Part shown: positions 18,701 through 25,889 of the stretch, piece by piece
How positions within the stretch are numbered: position 1 is the stretch's first letter
How the letters are laid out: each line of letters starts with the position of its first letter
Source: Arthrobacter sp. zg-Y820
GTDB lineage: Bacteria; Actinomycetota; Actinomycetes; Actinomycetales; Micrococcaceae
DNA length: 64,000 nt
Direction: 5' to 3'
Assembly: GCF_030142155.1 (NCBI RefSeq)
Contig: NZ_CP126247.1
Coordinates: 310,001-374,000, forward strand
Notes under the pieces: generated by a model
Told to the model about the DNA's origin: nothing
What the model saw: the letters and a program-made list of their open reading frames with translations, nothing else
Database searches by the model: none
Made by a program: the position numbers and the translations under genes

Positions 18701-21125
18701 CGCAGCCCTGATCGCCGAACCCAACGGCACCCGCTGGTACCTACCGGACCGGCACACCCCCGCATGGGTTGGCTCCCAGGCCGTGATCATACCGCGAACT
18801 TCAAACGGGGATGGGGACGTAGCTTTAAAGGACCCCTTCCGGGAAGCTGGATTGGCCCTTGGGGACTTTGTGCCGCTGAACCGTCCGAAGGACGATCGTC
18901 CTCCGAACCCCATCCCTGCTCAACCTCAATCGGAGGATGATCCGCTGAATGAGCCGAACCTGCTGGGCGGTGATGACGATCCCGGTGTTATGGGCGTCAA
19001 TTACCGGTGCACCCCCATGCGATACCGCGGCAAGGACCCCTCCGAGTGGTTCAGCTCCAGCCGCTCCTCGCTGAAGAACGAGGACGAGGAGCAGCGAAAG
19101 GTCCTCGACGTGCAGGCTCCGCACATGTCGCCGCCACTGCCTGTGCCGCCGAAGCACAAGGGTGACCCCGACACACCGGTGATCTACACCTATCCAGGAG
19201 AACGACTGCGCATCCGGATTTTCCAGGGCTCCCACGAAGAGCAGCACAGTTTCATGCTCAACGGCATGCGATGGCGCAAGGACTGGCAGAACCCACAGTC
19301 GCCGTGGGTGAACCAGCAGACGCTGGGCATCTCCGAGGCCTTCACCATGGACATCAACCCGCCGGAAATCGGAGCTGACGGAAAGCCTCTGGCGACGAGC
19401 CCGTACGGGGTCGGTGACCACCTGTGGCAGTTCACTGTCATGGACGACCTGTGGCTGGGATGCTGGGGACTGATCCGTTCGCTCCAGCCCAGCTCGGAGA
19501 ACTTCCGTGAACTTCCCCCGTTGCCGCGCATCACCAAGGTCGTCCCCGGGACGGAGGACGGCGGCGGGCGCGTTGCACCTCCGACCGACCAGGAACTGAA
19601 GGAGGCACTGGATCAGTTCCGCCTCTCCCAGTCCAACGGATTCCTGCCCACACGTCCCTTCCGGGTGCCCGGAGGAACGTGGTCGGCTGGGAAGGTGCGG
19701 GAGTACGTGGTAGTCGCCCAGCGCCACGAGCACCAGTACGCTGGCCAAGCACTGACCGACCCGTGGGGCCTGATCTACCGTACGGCCGAAGAGTTCGTCG
19801 CTGAGACCAGGGACGATGGAAGCGAGACGGGCAATCTCCGGGCGGTGGATGTGGACGGTTCCGACCAGCCGCTGGTCCTGCGGGCACATCCCGGGGAATG
19901 GATCAGGATCACCCTCATCAACGAGCTCCTGCTGCCGCAGGAGAACCTCCCTGACGAAGACTTCGCCACGAAAGATCCTCGGCTCCCGGACTTCGGACCG
20001 GAAGTGAGCCCGCCGCGGCTGCCCGTGGAGCACCGTGACCACCTGGGTTACCCGGACCGTCGAACGGTCAGTCCTCGAGTCTCCCTGCACCCCAACTTGC
20101 TGCTTTACGACGTGCAGAGCGACGACGGCGCGTACGTGGGGCTGAACCAGGACAGCACCGTAGCCGCCCTGGACGTGGACGATGCTGCTCATGTCGTGCA
20201 CGGCGGACACGACGCAGTCAATGTGGTGGTGCACCGCACTGACCATGGCATAGGGCACCGGGACGCGAACTGGCGGGAGTATTGGTGGTACGCGGATCCG
20301 GCCCTAGCTTTCGACACATATCAGGACGGGCGCGAACGAGGCCAAACCTGCTACCTGTTCGATATGGGTGACATCCGCAATCACCGGCACCACGGCTTAA
20401 TCGGAGCTGTCGTGATCGAGCCCAGCGACATTACCCCGGTCGACCCGCAGAACGAGGACAAGCCGAAGTGGACAGGCGCCCACGTTCACCTGGAGAGCGG
20501 TGACGAAGTCATCGCCCAAGAATTTGTTTTCTTCCTACAGGACGGGCTGCGTCACTTCCTAAACGGCAATATCGACCAGCCACTTCCTGACATCTCTCCG
20601 AGCGACCCTCCCGTGGATGCCGGGCAGAAGGCCATCAGCTACCGGTCTCCGCTGACTCCACACCAGAATCCCATGGCGCTGCCCAACCCCACCGCCCCAA
20701 TCCAGCACGCGAGCAGGGACCTGCCCATCTGGTGGCGCCTGGTCTGCGCCGGCGACAAGCCCCGCAATCACACCTTCACCGTGCACAACTTCGCCTGGGA
20801 CGTCGCCCCCTGGGTGCGGAAGGCAAAGAAGAGCAGTCCCGAAGCCGGATCGGTTACCGCCATCGCAGCCGGCTTCACCCAGGACCTGGTGATGCTGCCC
20901 GAAGGACGCTGGGATCCAGGAGACCACGCCTACCGCAGCGGTTCCTTCCGCTGGGCTGTCAGTCAGGGGATGTGGGGCATCGTCCGGATGGGTGATCAAA
21001 ACGCCAAATCTCGAAGGGAAACGCAAAAAATATCATTGCAGCTGCTGTGGCCACGCTGGGCCCAAAGATTATCCAAGTTGGCCGGGTCACAACGGCGGAG
21101 ACCCCGGACAAATGGACTCTCGTGA
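15771..21125 (+). CDS. Giant multicopper oxidase with permuted copper-ligand order
   Basis: A 1784-residue protein with several cupredoxin-like domains after a helical N-terminal region (about 1-240, charged and coiled-coil-like at 150-215). Copper ligands are clear. TH592-VF-H595-L-H597-V-H599 and H657-C658-H659-x3-H663-x4-M668 supply the type 1 site and half the trinuclear centre. H904-V-H906 and H963-D-H965 supply the other half. In usual three-domain oxidases these last two motifs come first. Further cupredoxin-like segments at about 1150-1260 and 1350-1735 lack full ligand sets (for example NHRHHG at 1537-1542). No signal peptide is seen and a stop lies 15 codons upstream of the ATG. GGAG precedes the start. 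The last 45 residues are basic and unlike the rest. Large bacterial multicopper oxidases include Mn(II) oxidases such as MnxG, but the substrate here is unknown. Confidence 0.9.
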   Translation: MSSTQFRTYHVVAMSFPIVYSLEGDHDPNGLLYTLRVYQPLLDWVKEQREKNGDYLTKMHRKTQLMETVVYAVPRLLKMRRILSEGPEKNKYLLKDFGGESEVLDREDRDARGLRLDPDDRAIRQNYRATVDELVAALRELTDGRITSLSSKAPPDPERLEEQQAENEHDVFEHGLRKTMGEWLAQLEEAERAIEGQLERIRQGWPEMLAWYRRQRPGSQLRDEDIERLMFNDHSPDLIGKGEQTLAYNRCNPLKPIPLVRPLVLRACRGEQLKVRFENSIRGREVGMHVQGDGLGGTVPGRGTGSGVQYGDGARVGDNDPTTVPYQSKMTYRWLCAREGVWPINDLGDIRGTDRGTNNHGLFAALVVEPDGARWYDPETGERLDGTDHPDGLYADVVPRDEHRLKDGKVVALQKGCRDEQHEDCQAGNRCRKWREDNFVDFHHAKDNPEQFAGNCSFREFTVFMHDEPETHNGIPHPLPHSAMPLSYRAEPMHNRLPYRLHRRLRKGAPKAEPDKNRIDHSAVEIRIDEETLGEEFWVAKDKNGDFLERVSGEEQHHSSWLFGEPVTPILRTYRGDPSRVRLVHAGVKETHVFHLHVHQWRAVAQDTAEPSVWKMGEHHGSQLLDSVSIGPQTAMTIDPLYGSGSRQHAVGDIIWHCHLYPHFHHGMWGLWRSFDRLVDGERAYPDGTPCPELKPLPGRDPNPSTAEQPGFPWFIDATYPRKSPPPPSPHEEDVEAGKDPERNVPVNGRRQLLQMPHCSDKERAAFAPNCRSGDQPGALFVDLDGLARDWNTKAKVPERRIIHYEIDMAERGMIYNSAGWYDPHVHHYQLKEITVTRLDDDGHRLGDPVPFKPPATEDAGGADAFFPRANHGDIVELRLRNMVGTVEGDHFDFPGHPVECGLHVHLVKFDVLAADGSATGWNYLSGASSLEAIPDGKINNPPANVSLHRWVVDEEFGPCFFHDHLLANFRQKRGLFAALIAEPNGTRWYLPDRHTPAWVGSQAVIIPRTSNGDGDVALKDPFREAGLALGDFVPLNRPKDDRPPNPIPAQPQSEDDPLNEPNLLGGDDDPGVMGVNYRCTPMRYRGKDPSEWFSSSRSSLKNEDEEQRKVLDVQAPHMSPPLPVPPKHKGDPDTPVIYTYPGERLRIRIFQGSHEEQHSFMLNGMRWRKDWQNPQSPWVNQQTLGISEAFTMDINPPEIGADGKPLATSPYGVGDHLWQFTVMDDLWLGCWGLIRSLQPSSENFRELPPLPRITKVVPGTEDGGGRVAPPTDQELKEALDQFRLSQSNGFLPTRPFRVPGGTWSAGKVREYVVVAQRHEHQYAGQALTDPWGLIYRTAEEFVAETRDDGSETGNLRAVDVDGSDQPLVLRAHPGEWIRITLINELLLPQENLPDEDFATKDPRLPDFGPEVSPPRLPVEHRDHLGYPDRRTVSPRVSLHPNLLLYDVQSDDGAYVGLNQDSTVAALDVDDAAHVVHGGHDAVNVVVHRTDHGIGHRDANWREYWWYADPALAFDTYQDGRERGQTCYLFDMGDIRNHRHHGLIGAVVIEPSDITPVDPQNEDKPKWTGAHVHLESGDEVIAQEFVFFLQDGLRHFLNGNIDQPLPDISPSDPPVDAGQKAISYRSPLTPHQNPMALPNPTAPIQHASRDLPIWWRLVCAGDKPRNHTFTVHNFAWDVAPWVRKAKKSSPEAGSVTAIAAGFTQDLVMLPEGRWDPGDHAYRSGSFRWAVSQGMWGIVRMGDQNAKSRRETQKISLQLLWPRWAQRLSKLAGSQRRRPRTNGLS

Positions 21126-21965
21126 CATTCGAGGAGGCCTTGGACGGACTGCTGTCGCGAGGAGTTGAGGGGCCTTCTCCGGCAAGCAGCCTGAGCTCCT
21201 GTTCACGATGATCCGGGCCCAGGAGAACTAATTGATCAGTTCCGGCCCACCGGGCGGGTCGCGGCCAAATTCTGCCCGGGCCTGAGTGCCCGCCTTCGAC
21301 GAAGCCCCTTTTCAGCCCGCATCCGAGTTGGAAGTGGGCTTTTTGGGCTGGTTCCGACCAGCCAGATACCCACTGGGCAGATACTGGCCGGTTGTGGGCC
21401 GTAGTCGGGCTAATTCAGGCCGGATTGGGGCCAATGCCGAACTCGACGGCAAGCCCGAGCCAGGCTCATCGAGCCCTACGCACTCAAATTACGCACGCTT
21501 CGCGTGCCCTTCTGGTCGCATTCCAGATATTGACCCATTCCAGATATTGACCAGAGTTGTCATGCGTACATGTTTCAGCTTGCGGTAACGATGGGATCGA
21601 CTGGACCCACCGTCACCGCCGCATCACCAATGGTCCACTAACATCTGGGTCGTGATGACGGCCTGGCCATGCACCTACTCATTTCGAGACTGTCACCGAA
21701 CCCTGCATCTACTCCGCGCATTCGCTAGTAACCGGTGCCAGCTCGTCGAAGGGCAAAGCAGCCGGAACCAACGAGGACTGAGGCTGCTGACAGCCCGCAC
21801 AAACCCCTTTAAGGCCCATGCTCCTACTCGAAAAACTTCTCTGACCGCTGAGTGCTCGGTGCCTGCAGATACTGACGCAGTCCGGGCGGCCGAGGCGCGA
21901 CGTCAAGGGCCGCTCTGAGAATCCTGTTGCTGGTGCGTTACCGCCGGACTTACTCACGACAAGGA
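21126..21965. other. Gene-free right margin of the island-like region
   Basis: The 840 bp between the oxidase stop and the tRNA terminator have no open frame I can support. A frame continuing from about 21030 to 21211 reads NIIAAAVATLGPKIIQVG and may be a frameshifted end of the oxidase or a gene remnant. A 17-bp tandem duplication sits at 21520-21553. Composition shifts between GC-rich and more balanced stretches, consistent with decayed sequence. Confidence 0.6.
21520..21553. repeat. 17-bp tandem duplication
   Basis: ATTCCAGATATTGACC is followed by C in the first copy (21520-21536) and by A in the second (21537-21553). The repeat lies in the decayed stretch between the oxidase and tRNA-Ser and may mark a past rearrangement. 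No function is seen. Confidence 0.7.
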
Positions 21966-22010
21966 AAAAGACCCCGCTTCCCTTGGATTGCAAGGGAAGC
22001 GGGGTCTTTT
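21966..22010 (-). terminator. Intrinsic terminator downstream of tRNA-Ser(CGA)
   Basis: A 20-bp perfect inverted repeat (arms 21966-21985 and 21991-22010, loop GATTG) whose GC-rich core GACCCCGCTTCCCTTG ends in a T run on either strand. It lies directly beyond the tRNA 3' end on the minus strand. Confidence 0.9.
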
Positions 22011-22015
22011 CCATG

Positions 22016-22103
22016 TGGCGGTGACGGTGGGATTTGAACCCACGTTGGCTTTCACCAAACAACATTTCGAGTGTTGCACCTTCGGCCGCTCGGACACGTC
22101 ACC
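22016..22103 (-). tRNA. tRNA-Ser (anticodon CGA)
   Basis: An 88-nt class II tRNA read on the minus strand. Acceptor arms GGTGACG and CGTCACC pair, followed by discriminator G and an encoded CCA. The anticodon loop CTCGAAA gives CGA, which reads UCG. The long variable arm (TTTGGTGAAAGCCAA) and the T arm GTGGGTTCAAATCCCAC are present. It borders the island-like region, and tRNA-Ser genes are frequent integration sites. Confidence 0.97.
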
Positions 22104-22179
22104 AACGCGTCAACCTTACCGGCTAAAACGCCCTGCCCCAAAACGGGCGGATCCACGCCCGCTGCGGTGGCGGAGATGA

Positions 22180-22665
22180 CTAGAGATCGACGACGTCGTT
22201 CTTGCCGATGTTGGGCGTATCGCCGGTGACGGCGCTCTTGGCAATCTTGAAGGCCGTTGCCACCCGCGGCTCGTCCGTTGCCCAGTATTCAGCGGTGTCC
22301 GAGTCCACCTTGATCAGCGCAATGGACGGGTCTTCCCGCCCCGCCTCGAACCAGGCAGCAGCGGTGGACTTCCATAGTTCTTCGATCTTGCCTTCATCCT
22401 TGGTGATGGACGCCGTTCCGCTGATGGAGAGGTACCCCTTGGAATCATGGATGGAGACGTTCACGTTGGGGTTGGTCCGAATCTCGTCCGCCTTGGGCGA
22501 GGGATCCTGGGTGAAGAACCACAGGTTGCCGTCCGAATCCGTTTCCTGCAGCTCCAGCGGACGGCTCACCAGATGGCCCTGAAGATCCACGGTCGTCAGC
22601 TGGGCAATCTTGGCGTGCTCAAGGATTTTGACGACTGTATCCAGCCCTGCCTGATCTGCACTCAT
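22180..22665 (-). CDS. Pyridoxamine 5'-phosphate oxidase-fold stress protein
   Basis: A 161-residue split-barrel flavin-binding-type protein of the general stress protein 26-like group. Characteristic segments are AQLTTVDLQGHLVSRPLE, GNLWFFTQDPSPKADEI, NPNVNVSIHDSKGYLSISG and a C-terminal WATDEPRVATAFKIAKSAVTG. Family members bind FMN, F420 or similar cofactors, and several are induced by stress; catalysis by this one is not shown. It is single, on the same strand as tadA 62 bp upstream, and downstream of it lies tRNA-Ser. No unusual features. Confidence 0.9.
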   Translation of the reverse strand: MSADQAGLDTVVKILEHAKIAQLTTVDLQGHLVSRPLELQETDSDGNLWFFTQDPSPKADEIRTNPNVNVSIHDSKGYLSISGTASITKDEGKIEELWKSTAAAWFEAGREDPSIALIKVDSDTAEYWATDEPRVATAFKIAKSAVTGDTPNIGKNDVVDL

Positions 22666-22727
22666 TGGTGAACTCCTTGGGGTATCGGGTTCTGAGTTAG
22701 TAAGCCTACGTACGGAACCCGCCCGTG

Positions 22728-23198
22728 TCAGCCCGATCGCCGAGAGCCGAAAAAATCAGTGAGCAGCTTCGCGCACTCCGCTTTCCGGACCTCGGGAAAA
22801 ACTTCCACCCAGTGATTCAGCCTGCGCTCACGGAGAATGTCGAACACCGATCCGGAGGCTCCGGCCTTCTCGTCCCAGGCGCCGAAGACCACCCGTGGAA
22901 TGCGGGCCAGCACAATCGCCCCGGCACACATGGCACAGGGCTCCAGGGTCACCACCAGAGTGCACCCCTCGAGCCGCCACTCACCGATGGCCGCTGCGGC
23001 TTCGCGGATGGCTACCACTTCGGCGTGGGCCGTGGGGTCGCCGGTGGCTTCGCGCTCATTGCGTCCGGTGCCGATTATCGTTCCGTCCGGACCAACGACG
23101 ACGGCGCCGATCGGCACGTCTTGGGTCGCCAAGGCTCCGCGGGCCTCGATAAGCGCAAGATCCATCCACGCCTCATGCTGCGCTGTAGGGGGCTTCAT
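22728..23198 (-). CDS. tadA: tRNA adenosine(34) deaminase
   Basis: A 156-residue zinc deaminase converting A34 to inosine in tRNA-Arg(ACG). The zinc site and proton shuttle are visible as TAHAE near residue 59 and the PCAMC motif in TLEPCAMCAGA near 90. The C-terminal region GSVFDILRERRLNHWVEV is typical of TadA rather than of cytosine deaminases. The ATG at 23198 follows AGGAG and gives the usual length; the longer frame lacks that support. A matching substrate, tRNA-Arg(ACG), is encoded at 28831-28906 in this window. The gene diverges from upp. Confidence 0.95.
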   Translation of the reverse strand: MKPPTAQHEAWMDLALIEARGALATQDVPIGAVVVGPDGTIIGTGRNEREATGDPTAHAEVVAIREAAAAIGEWRLEGCTLVVTLEPCAMCAGAIVLARIPRVVFGAWDEKAGASGSVFDILRERRLNHWVEVFPEVRKAECAKLLTDFFGSRRSG

Positions 23199-23282
23199 GC
23201 TCCTATCTTCCCGCAGTTCAACCGGGCCGCAGGGCAGCCGTGCCGCAGAGGGAGTCCCAGCATGGAATGGTACTTTTGAAGC

Positions 23283-23918
23283 ATGCGCGTACTTGTAGTG
23301 GATCACCCCCTTGTTGCCCACAAACTCACCGTTCTCCGCGACAAAGACACCCCTTCACCGGTGTTTCGCCAGCTCACGGAAGAACTCGTCACCCTTTTGG
23401 CTTATGAAGCCACCCGCAACGTCCGCGTTGAGCCCGTACAGATCGAGACTCCGGTCACGTCCACTGTCGGGACCGGCCTGGTAAAGCCCACCCCGCTGGT
23501 GGTGCCGATCCTCCGTGCCGGACTCGGAATGCTTGAAGGAATGACCCGGCTGGTCCCCACGGCGGAGGTTGGATTCCTGGGCATGGCCCGCAATGAGGAA
23601 ACCCTCGAAGCAATCACCTATGCGGAGAGGCTTCCGGACGACCTCACCGGACGTCAGGTCTTTGTCCTGGACCCGATGCTGGCCACCGGCGGAACCCTCC
23701 GGGAGGCCATCAAGTTCCTGTTCAAGCGCGGAGCCGCAGACATCACGTGCATCTGCCTGCTGGCCGCCCCCGAGGGCCTCGAGGTGCTGAAGCACGAACT
23801 GGCTGATGCCAATGTGACCATCGTGCTGGCCTCCATCGATGAGCGCCTGGATGAAAAGTCCTACATCGTCCCGGGACTGGGTGATGCCGGCGATCGACTG
23901 TACGGCGTCGTCGACTAA
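23283..23918 (+). CDS. upp: Uracil phosphoribosyltransferase
   Basis: A 211-residue cytoplasmic enzyme that salvages uracil by joining it to PRPP to give UMP. Length and sequence match bacterial Upp throughout: [20 protein letters not shown] at the start, [11 protein letters not shown] in the middle, the PRPP loop [15 protein letters not shown] near residue 130 and the uracil-binding C-terminus [15 protein letters not shown]. It diverges from tadA (84 bp between starts). About 500 bp without a gene follow it. Confidence 0.98.
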   Translation: MRVLVVDHPLVAHKLTVLRDKDTPSPVFRQLTEELVTLLAYEATRNVRVEPVQIETPVTSTVGTGLVKPTPLVVPILRAGLGMLEGMTRLVPTAEVGFLGMARNEETLEAITYAERLPDDLTGRQVFVLDPMLATGGTLREAIKFLFKRGAADITCICLLAAPEGLEVLKHELADANVTIVLASIDERLDEKSYIVPGLGDAGDRLYGVVD

Positions 23919-24107
23919 ACAGGCTCCGCCCTCAATACCTACTGTCCAGCATGTGGACACCTCTCGCATGCTTGACTCGCACCCGTCTGTAAGTTCGCTT
24001 ATGGGCGGGTGCTCTCTTTTTCCCATTCGGCCGCCGTGTGCGGCCAGCGGGCCGCCCGGAGCATGGGGCGGCAGTGGGTGCCAAAAGCCGGATTCCGGGG
24101 TAGGGAA

Positions 24108-24123
24108 TGTGAACTGCATCACA
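24108..24123. promoter_or_regulatory. Perfect CRP/GlxR-type site
   Basis: TGTGA-ACTGCA-TCACA matches the CRP-family consensus TGTGA-N6-TCACA exactly. It is 295 bp upstream of the winged-helix regulator. In corynebacteria and relatives this consensus is bound by the cAMP receptor GlxR; the binder here is inferred. Confidence 0.55.
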
Positions 24124-24207
24124 AATAGCCAACAATCGTCCACATAGTGAGACGTGGGACGCATTGTTACTTGCGCGTACGCCTTTGTTACATGCAATAA
24201 TCCGTAA

Positions 24208-24223
24208 TGTGAACATCCACACA
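24208..24223. promoter_or_regulatory. Second CRP/GlxR-like site, one mismatch
   Basis: TGTGA-ACATCC-ACACA differs from TGTGA-N6-TCACA at one position and starts exactly 100 bp after the perfect site. The even spacing suggests paired sites for the same regulator, but this copy alone would be weak evidence. Confidence 0.35.
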
Positions 24224-24418
24224 GCAGCACCTGTCGCAGCGCTTCTCATCGGCTCCGCCGGCGAGAAGCCGTGCTGTTGTCGAATGCACGCCTGAGTTAC
24301 CCACCCCCATTTCTCAGGCACCACTCAGGCCCAATGACGGGCGAAACTGCGCCATCTCGACCCGGGCACACCCCCAGCATTCGAGCGTGATGACGGTCAT
24401 TCACATTGAGGTTGCAAC

Positions 24419-25276
24419 ATGTCAGTAGCATCAGGGTACGTACACATCTCACTGCGCAACGCGCAGAATCGCGCCGGAGCCGTCCGCCAGGGTGCGGCCG
24501 CGGAATTCCGCCAGTACGGCGGGCAGGCCTACTCCCCGCAATACGGCGTTCAGGGCTTTGGCCAGCCGGCCCGCCCGCTTCAAGCGGTGGCTCCGGGAAA
24601 CGATGCTTCACCCATGACGGCGCCCACCCCCGTCGTGACGCCCAACGGAATTCCCGGCCCCCAGTCGGTCAGCAACGACACGGTGGCCCGCGGGTTCGTT
24701 ATTTATGTCGGCCTCGATGAGGACACGGCCGCCGCCAATGGAACGTCCCTGACCAAGTTGGCCCAGGAAGTGCGCGCCTACATTCAGACGCTGTGCCCGG
24801 GCGCCCAGAGCCATGCCGCCGTGGCCCTGGCGCCGGCGGAGGCCGCCGGCGCCGATATCGACGTCGTACGCCAGGCGCTGGGGGACCCGACGGCGCAGCG
24901 CCGCCCCCGCCAGGAGGCCGCACCGCTGGCGCCGACCCAGAGCGCACCGCGTCCGTCCGGAGTCCTGATCGACCTGTCGCGGCGCGAAGTGCACCTGGAC
25001 GGGGACACCCTGAACCTGACCTTCAAGGAATTCGAGCTGCTCAACTACCTGGTGGAGAACGCCACCCGGACGGTCGGGCGCGAGGAACTGCTGGCGGGAC
25101 TGTGGCGCAATGCCGAGGAAGTGCCCAACGAGCGCACCATCGATGTGCACATCCGGCGGCTCCGCTCCAAGCTCGGCCGGTTGGCAAACACCGTCCGGAC
25201 TGTCCGCGGCCAAGGCTACCGCTTCTACGAGCACCCCGAAGTTGTGGTCTGGGCGGCACCCGAATACAGCATCTGA
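24419..25276 (+). CDS. Winged-helix (OmpR/PhoB-type) transcriptional regulator with non-receiver N-terminus
   Basis: A 285-residue protein whose C-terminal 95 residues form an OmpR-type winged helix: IDLSRREVHLDGDTLNLTF, EFELLNYLVENATRTVGREE, ERTIDVHIRRLRSKLG and VRTVRGQGYRFYEHP. The N-terminus is not a phospho-receiver. It has a Gln/Tyr/Gly/Pro-rich disordered stretch (about 20-85), then a small domain, RGFVIYVGLDEDTAAANGTS to DIDVVRQALGDP (about 88-155), then an Ala/Pro linker. The ATG at 24419 follows GAGG. Similar proteins appear to be conserved in Micrococcales (from memory). It probably binds DNA as a dimer independently of a kinase. Two CRP/GlxR-like sites lie upstream. Confidence 0.85.
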   Translation: MSVASGYVHISLRNAQNRAGAVRQGAAAEFRQYGGQAYSPQYGVQGFGQPARPLQAVAPGNDASPMTAPTPVVTPNGIPGPQSVSNDTVARGFVIYVGLDEDTAAANGTSLTKLAQEVRAYIQTLCPGAQSHAAVALAPAEAAGADIDVVRQALGDPTAQRRPRQEAAPLAPTQSAPRPSGVLIDLSRREVHLDGDTLNLTFKEFELLNYLVENATRTVGREELLAGLWRNAEEVPNERTIDVHIRRLRSKLGRLANTVRTVRGQGYRFYEHPEVVVWAAPEYSI

Positions 25277-25282
25277 TCCAGG

Positions 25283-25320
25283 GGCGGTGCCGGTTCCGGA
25301 ATTCCGGCACCGGCACCGCC
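25283..25320. terminator. GC-rich hairpin after the winged-helix gene
   Basis: An 11-bp perfect inverted repeat, GGCGGTGCCGG (25283-25293) and CCGGCACCGCC (25310-25320), begins seven bases after the stop codon. It has no T run, so it may attenuate rather than fully terminate before the SixA-like gene 14 bp later. Confidence 0.45.
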
Positions 25321-25334
25321 GATAGACTGGGCGA

Positions 25335-25859
25335 ATGAGCGGCCACCACCTGAAAAAACTGATGCTCCTGCGGCATGCGAAGGCGGCATGGCCCCGGGAC
25401 GTGTCCGACCACGAACGGCCCCTCTCCAGCCGGGGGCACTTGGACGCGCCGCTGGCCGGCCGCTGGATGGTGGAAAACGACTCCATTCCCGACTTCATCC
25501 TGTGCTCGTCTGCGCTGCGCACCCGGCAAACGTGCACTTGGATCTGTGAGGAACTCGGAGACAAAGGGCCCACACCCAAGCTCGAAGACGGCCTCTACAG
25601 CGCCACGGCCGCGCAGATCCTCAGCGTCATCAACAGTGTGCCGGAGACGGTGACCAGCCTGCTGGTCATTTCCCACCTCCCCGGAGTGCAGGACCTCGCG
25701 ATGCGGCTGGCCTCAGTGGAGTCCAACGAAGATGCAGTAATGGAGATGGCGATGGACTATCCGACCGCCGGGTTGACCGTCATGGAATCGGACAAGCCGT
25801 GGGCTGAGCTGGACGGGCGCGATGCCCGGGTCACTGACTTCGTGGTTCGCCGGGCCTGA
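25335..25859 (+). CDS. SixA-like histidine phosphatase family protein
   Basis: A 174-residue member of the histidine phosphatase (phosphoglycerate mutase-like) superfamily. The catalytic His is in LMLLRHAKAAW (RHG-type motif, here RHA), with further core residues in CSSALRTRQTC and LVISHLPGVQDL. This RHA-K version and short length match SixA-type phosphohistidine phosphatases. The substrate of this copy is unknown. It sits 58 bp after the winged-helix regulator on the same strand and may be co-transcribed, but a hairpin separates them. It converges with the FAD oxidoreductase at 25890. Confidence 0.88.
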   Translation: MSGHHLKKLMLLRHAKAAWPRDVSDHERPLSSRGHLDAPLAGRWMVENDSIPDFILCSSALRTRQTCTWICEELGDKGPTPKLEDGLYSATAAQILSVINSVPETVTSLLVISHLPGVQDLAMRLASVESNEDAVMEMAMDYPTAGLTVMESDKPWAELDGRDARVTDFVVRRA

Positions 25860-25889
25860 CCGCTCCCGCGTCGGCGTAACCGGCGCACC

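Larger units (their letters stand above)
23919..24418. other. 500-bp regulatory gap upstream of the winged-helix regulator
   Basis: No gene is seen. The region becomes AT-richer toward 24100-24220 and contains two CRP/GlxR-like palindromes 100 bp apart, described separately. The rest of the leader, from 24224 to 24418, shows nothing else I can support. Confidence 0.6.

Noticed and set aside
18825..20258. Long open frame of 477 codons on the minus strand
   Set aside because: It lies antisense within the oxidase gene; high GC keeps the opposite frame open. The plus-strand protein has clear cupredoxin motifs.
21286..21588. 100-codon open frame between the oxidase and tRNA-Ser
   Set aside because: The translation is low in hydrophobic periodicity, has no ribosome site and runs through a tandem duplication.
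12280..22015. Integrase or transposase to explain the island-like block
   Set aside because: No recombinase motif or terminal inverted repeats were found in either margin; only indirect signs of transfer remain.
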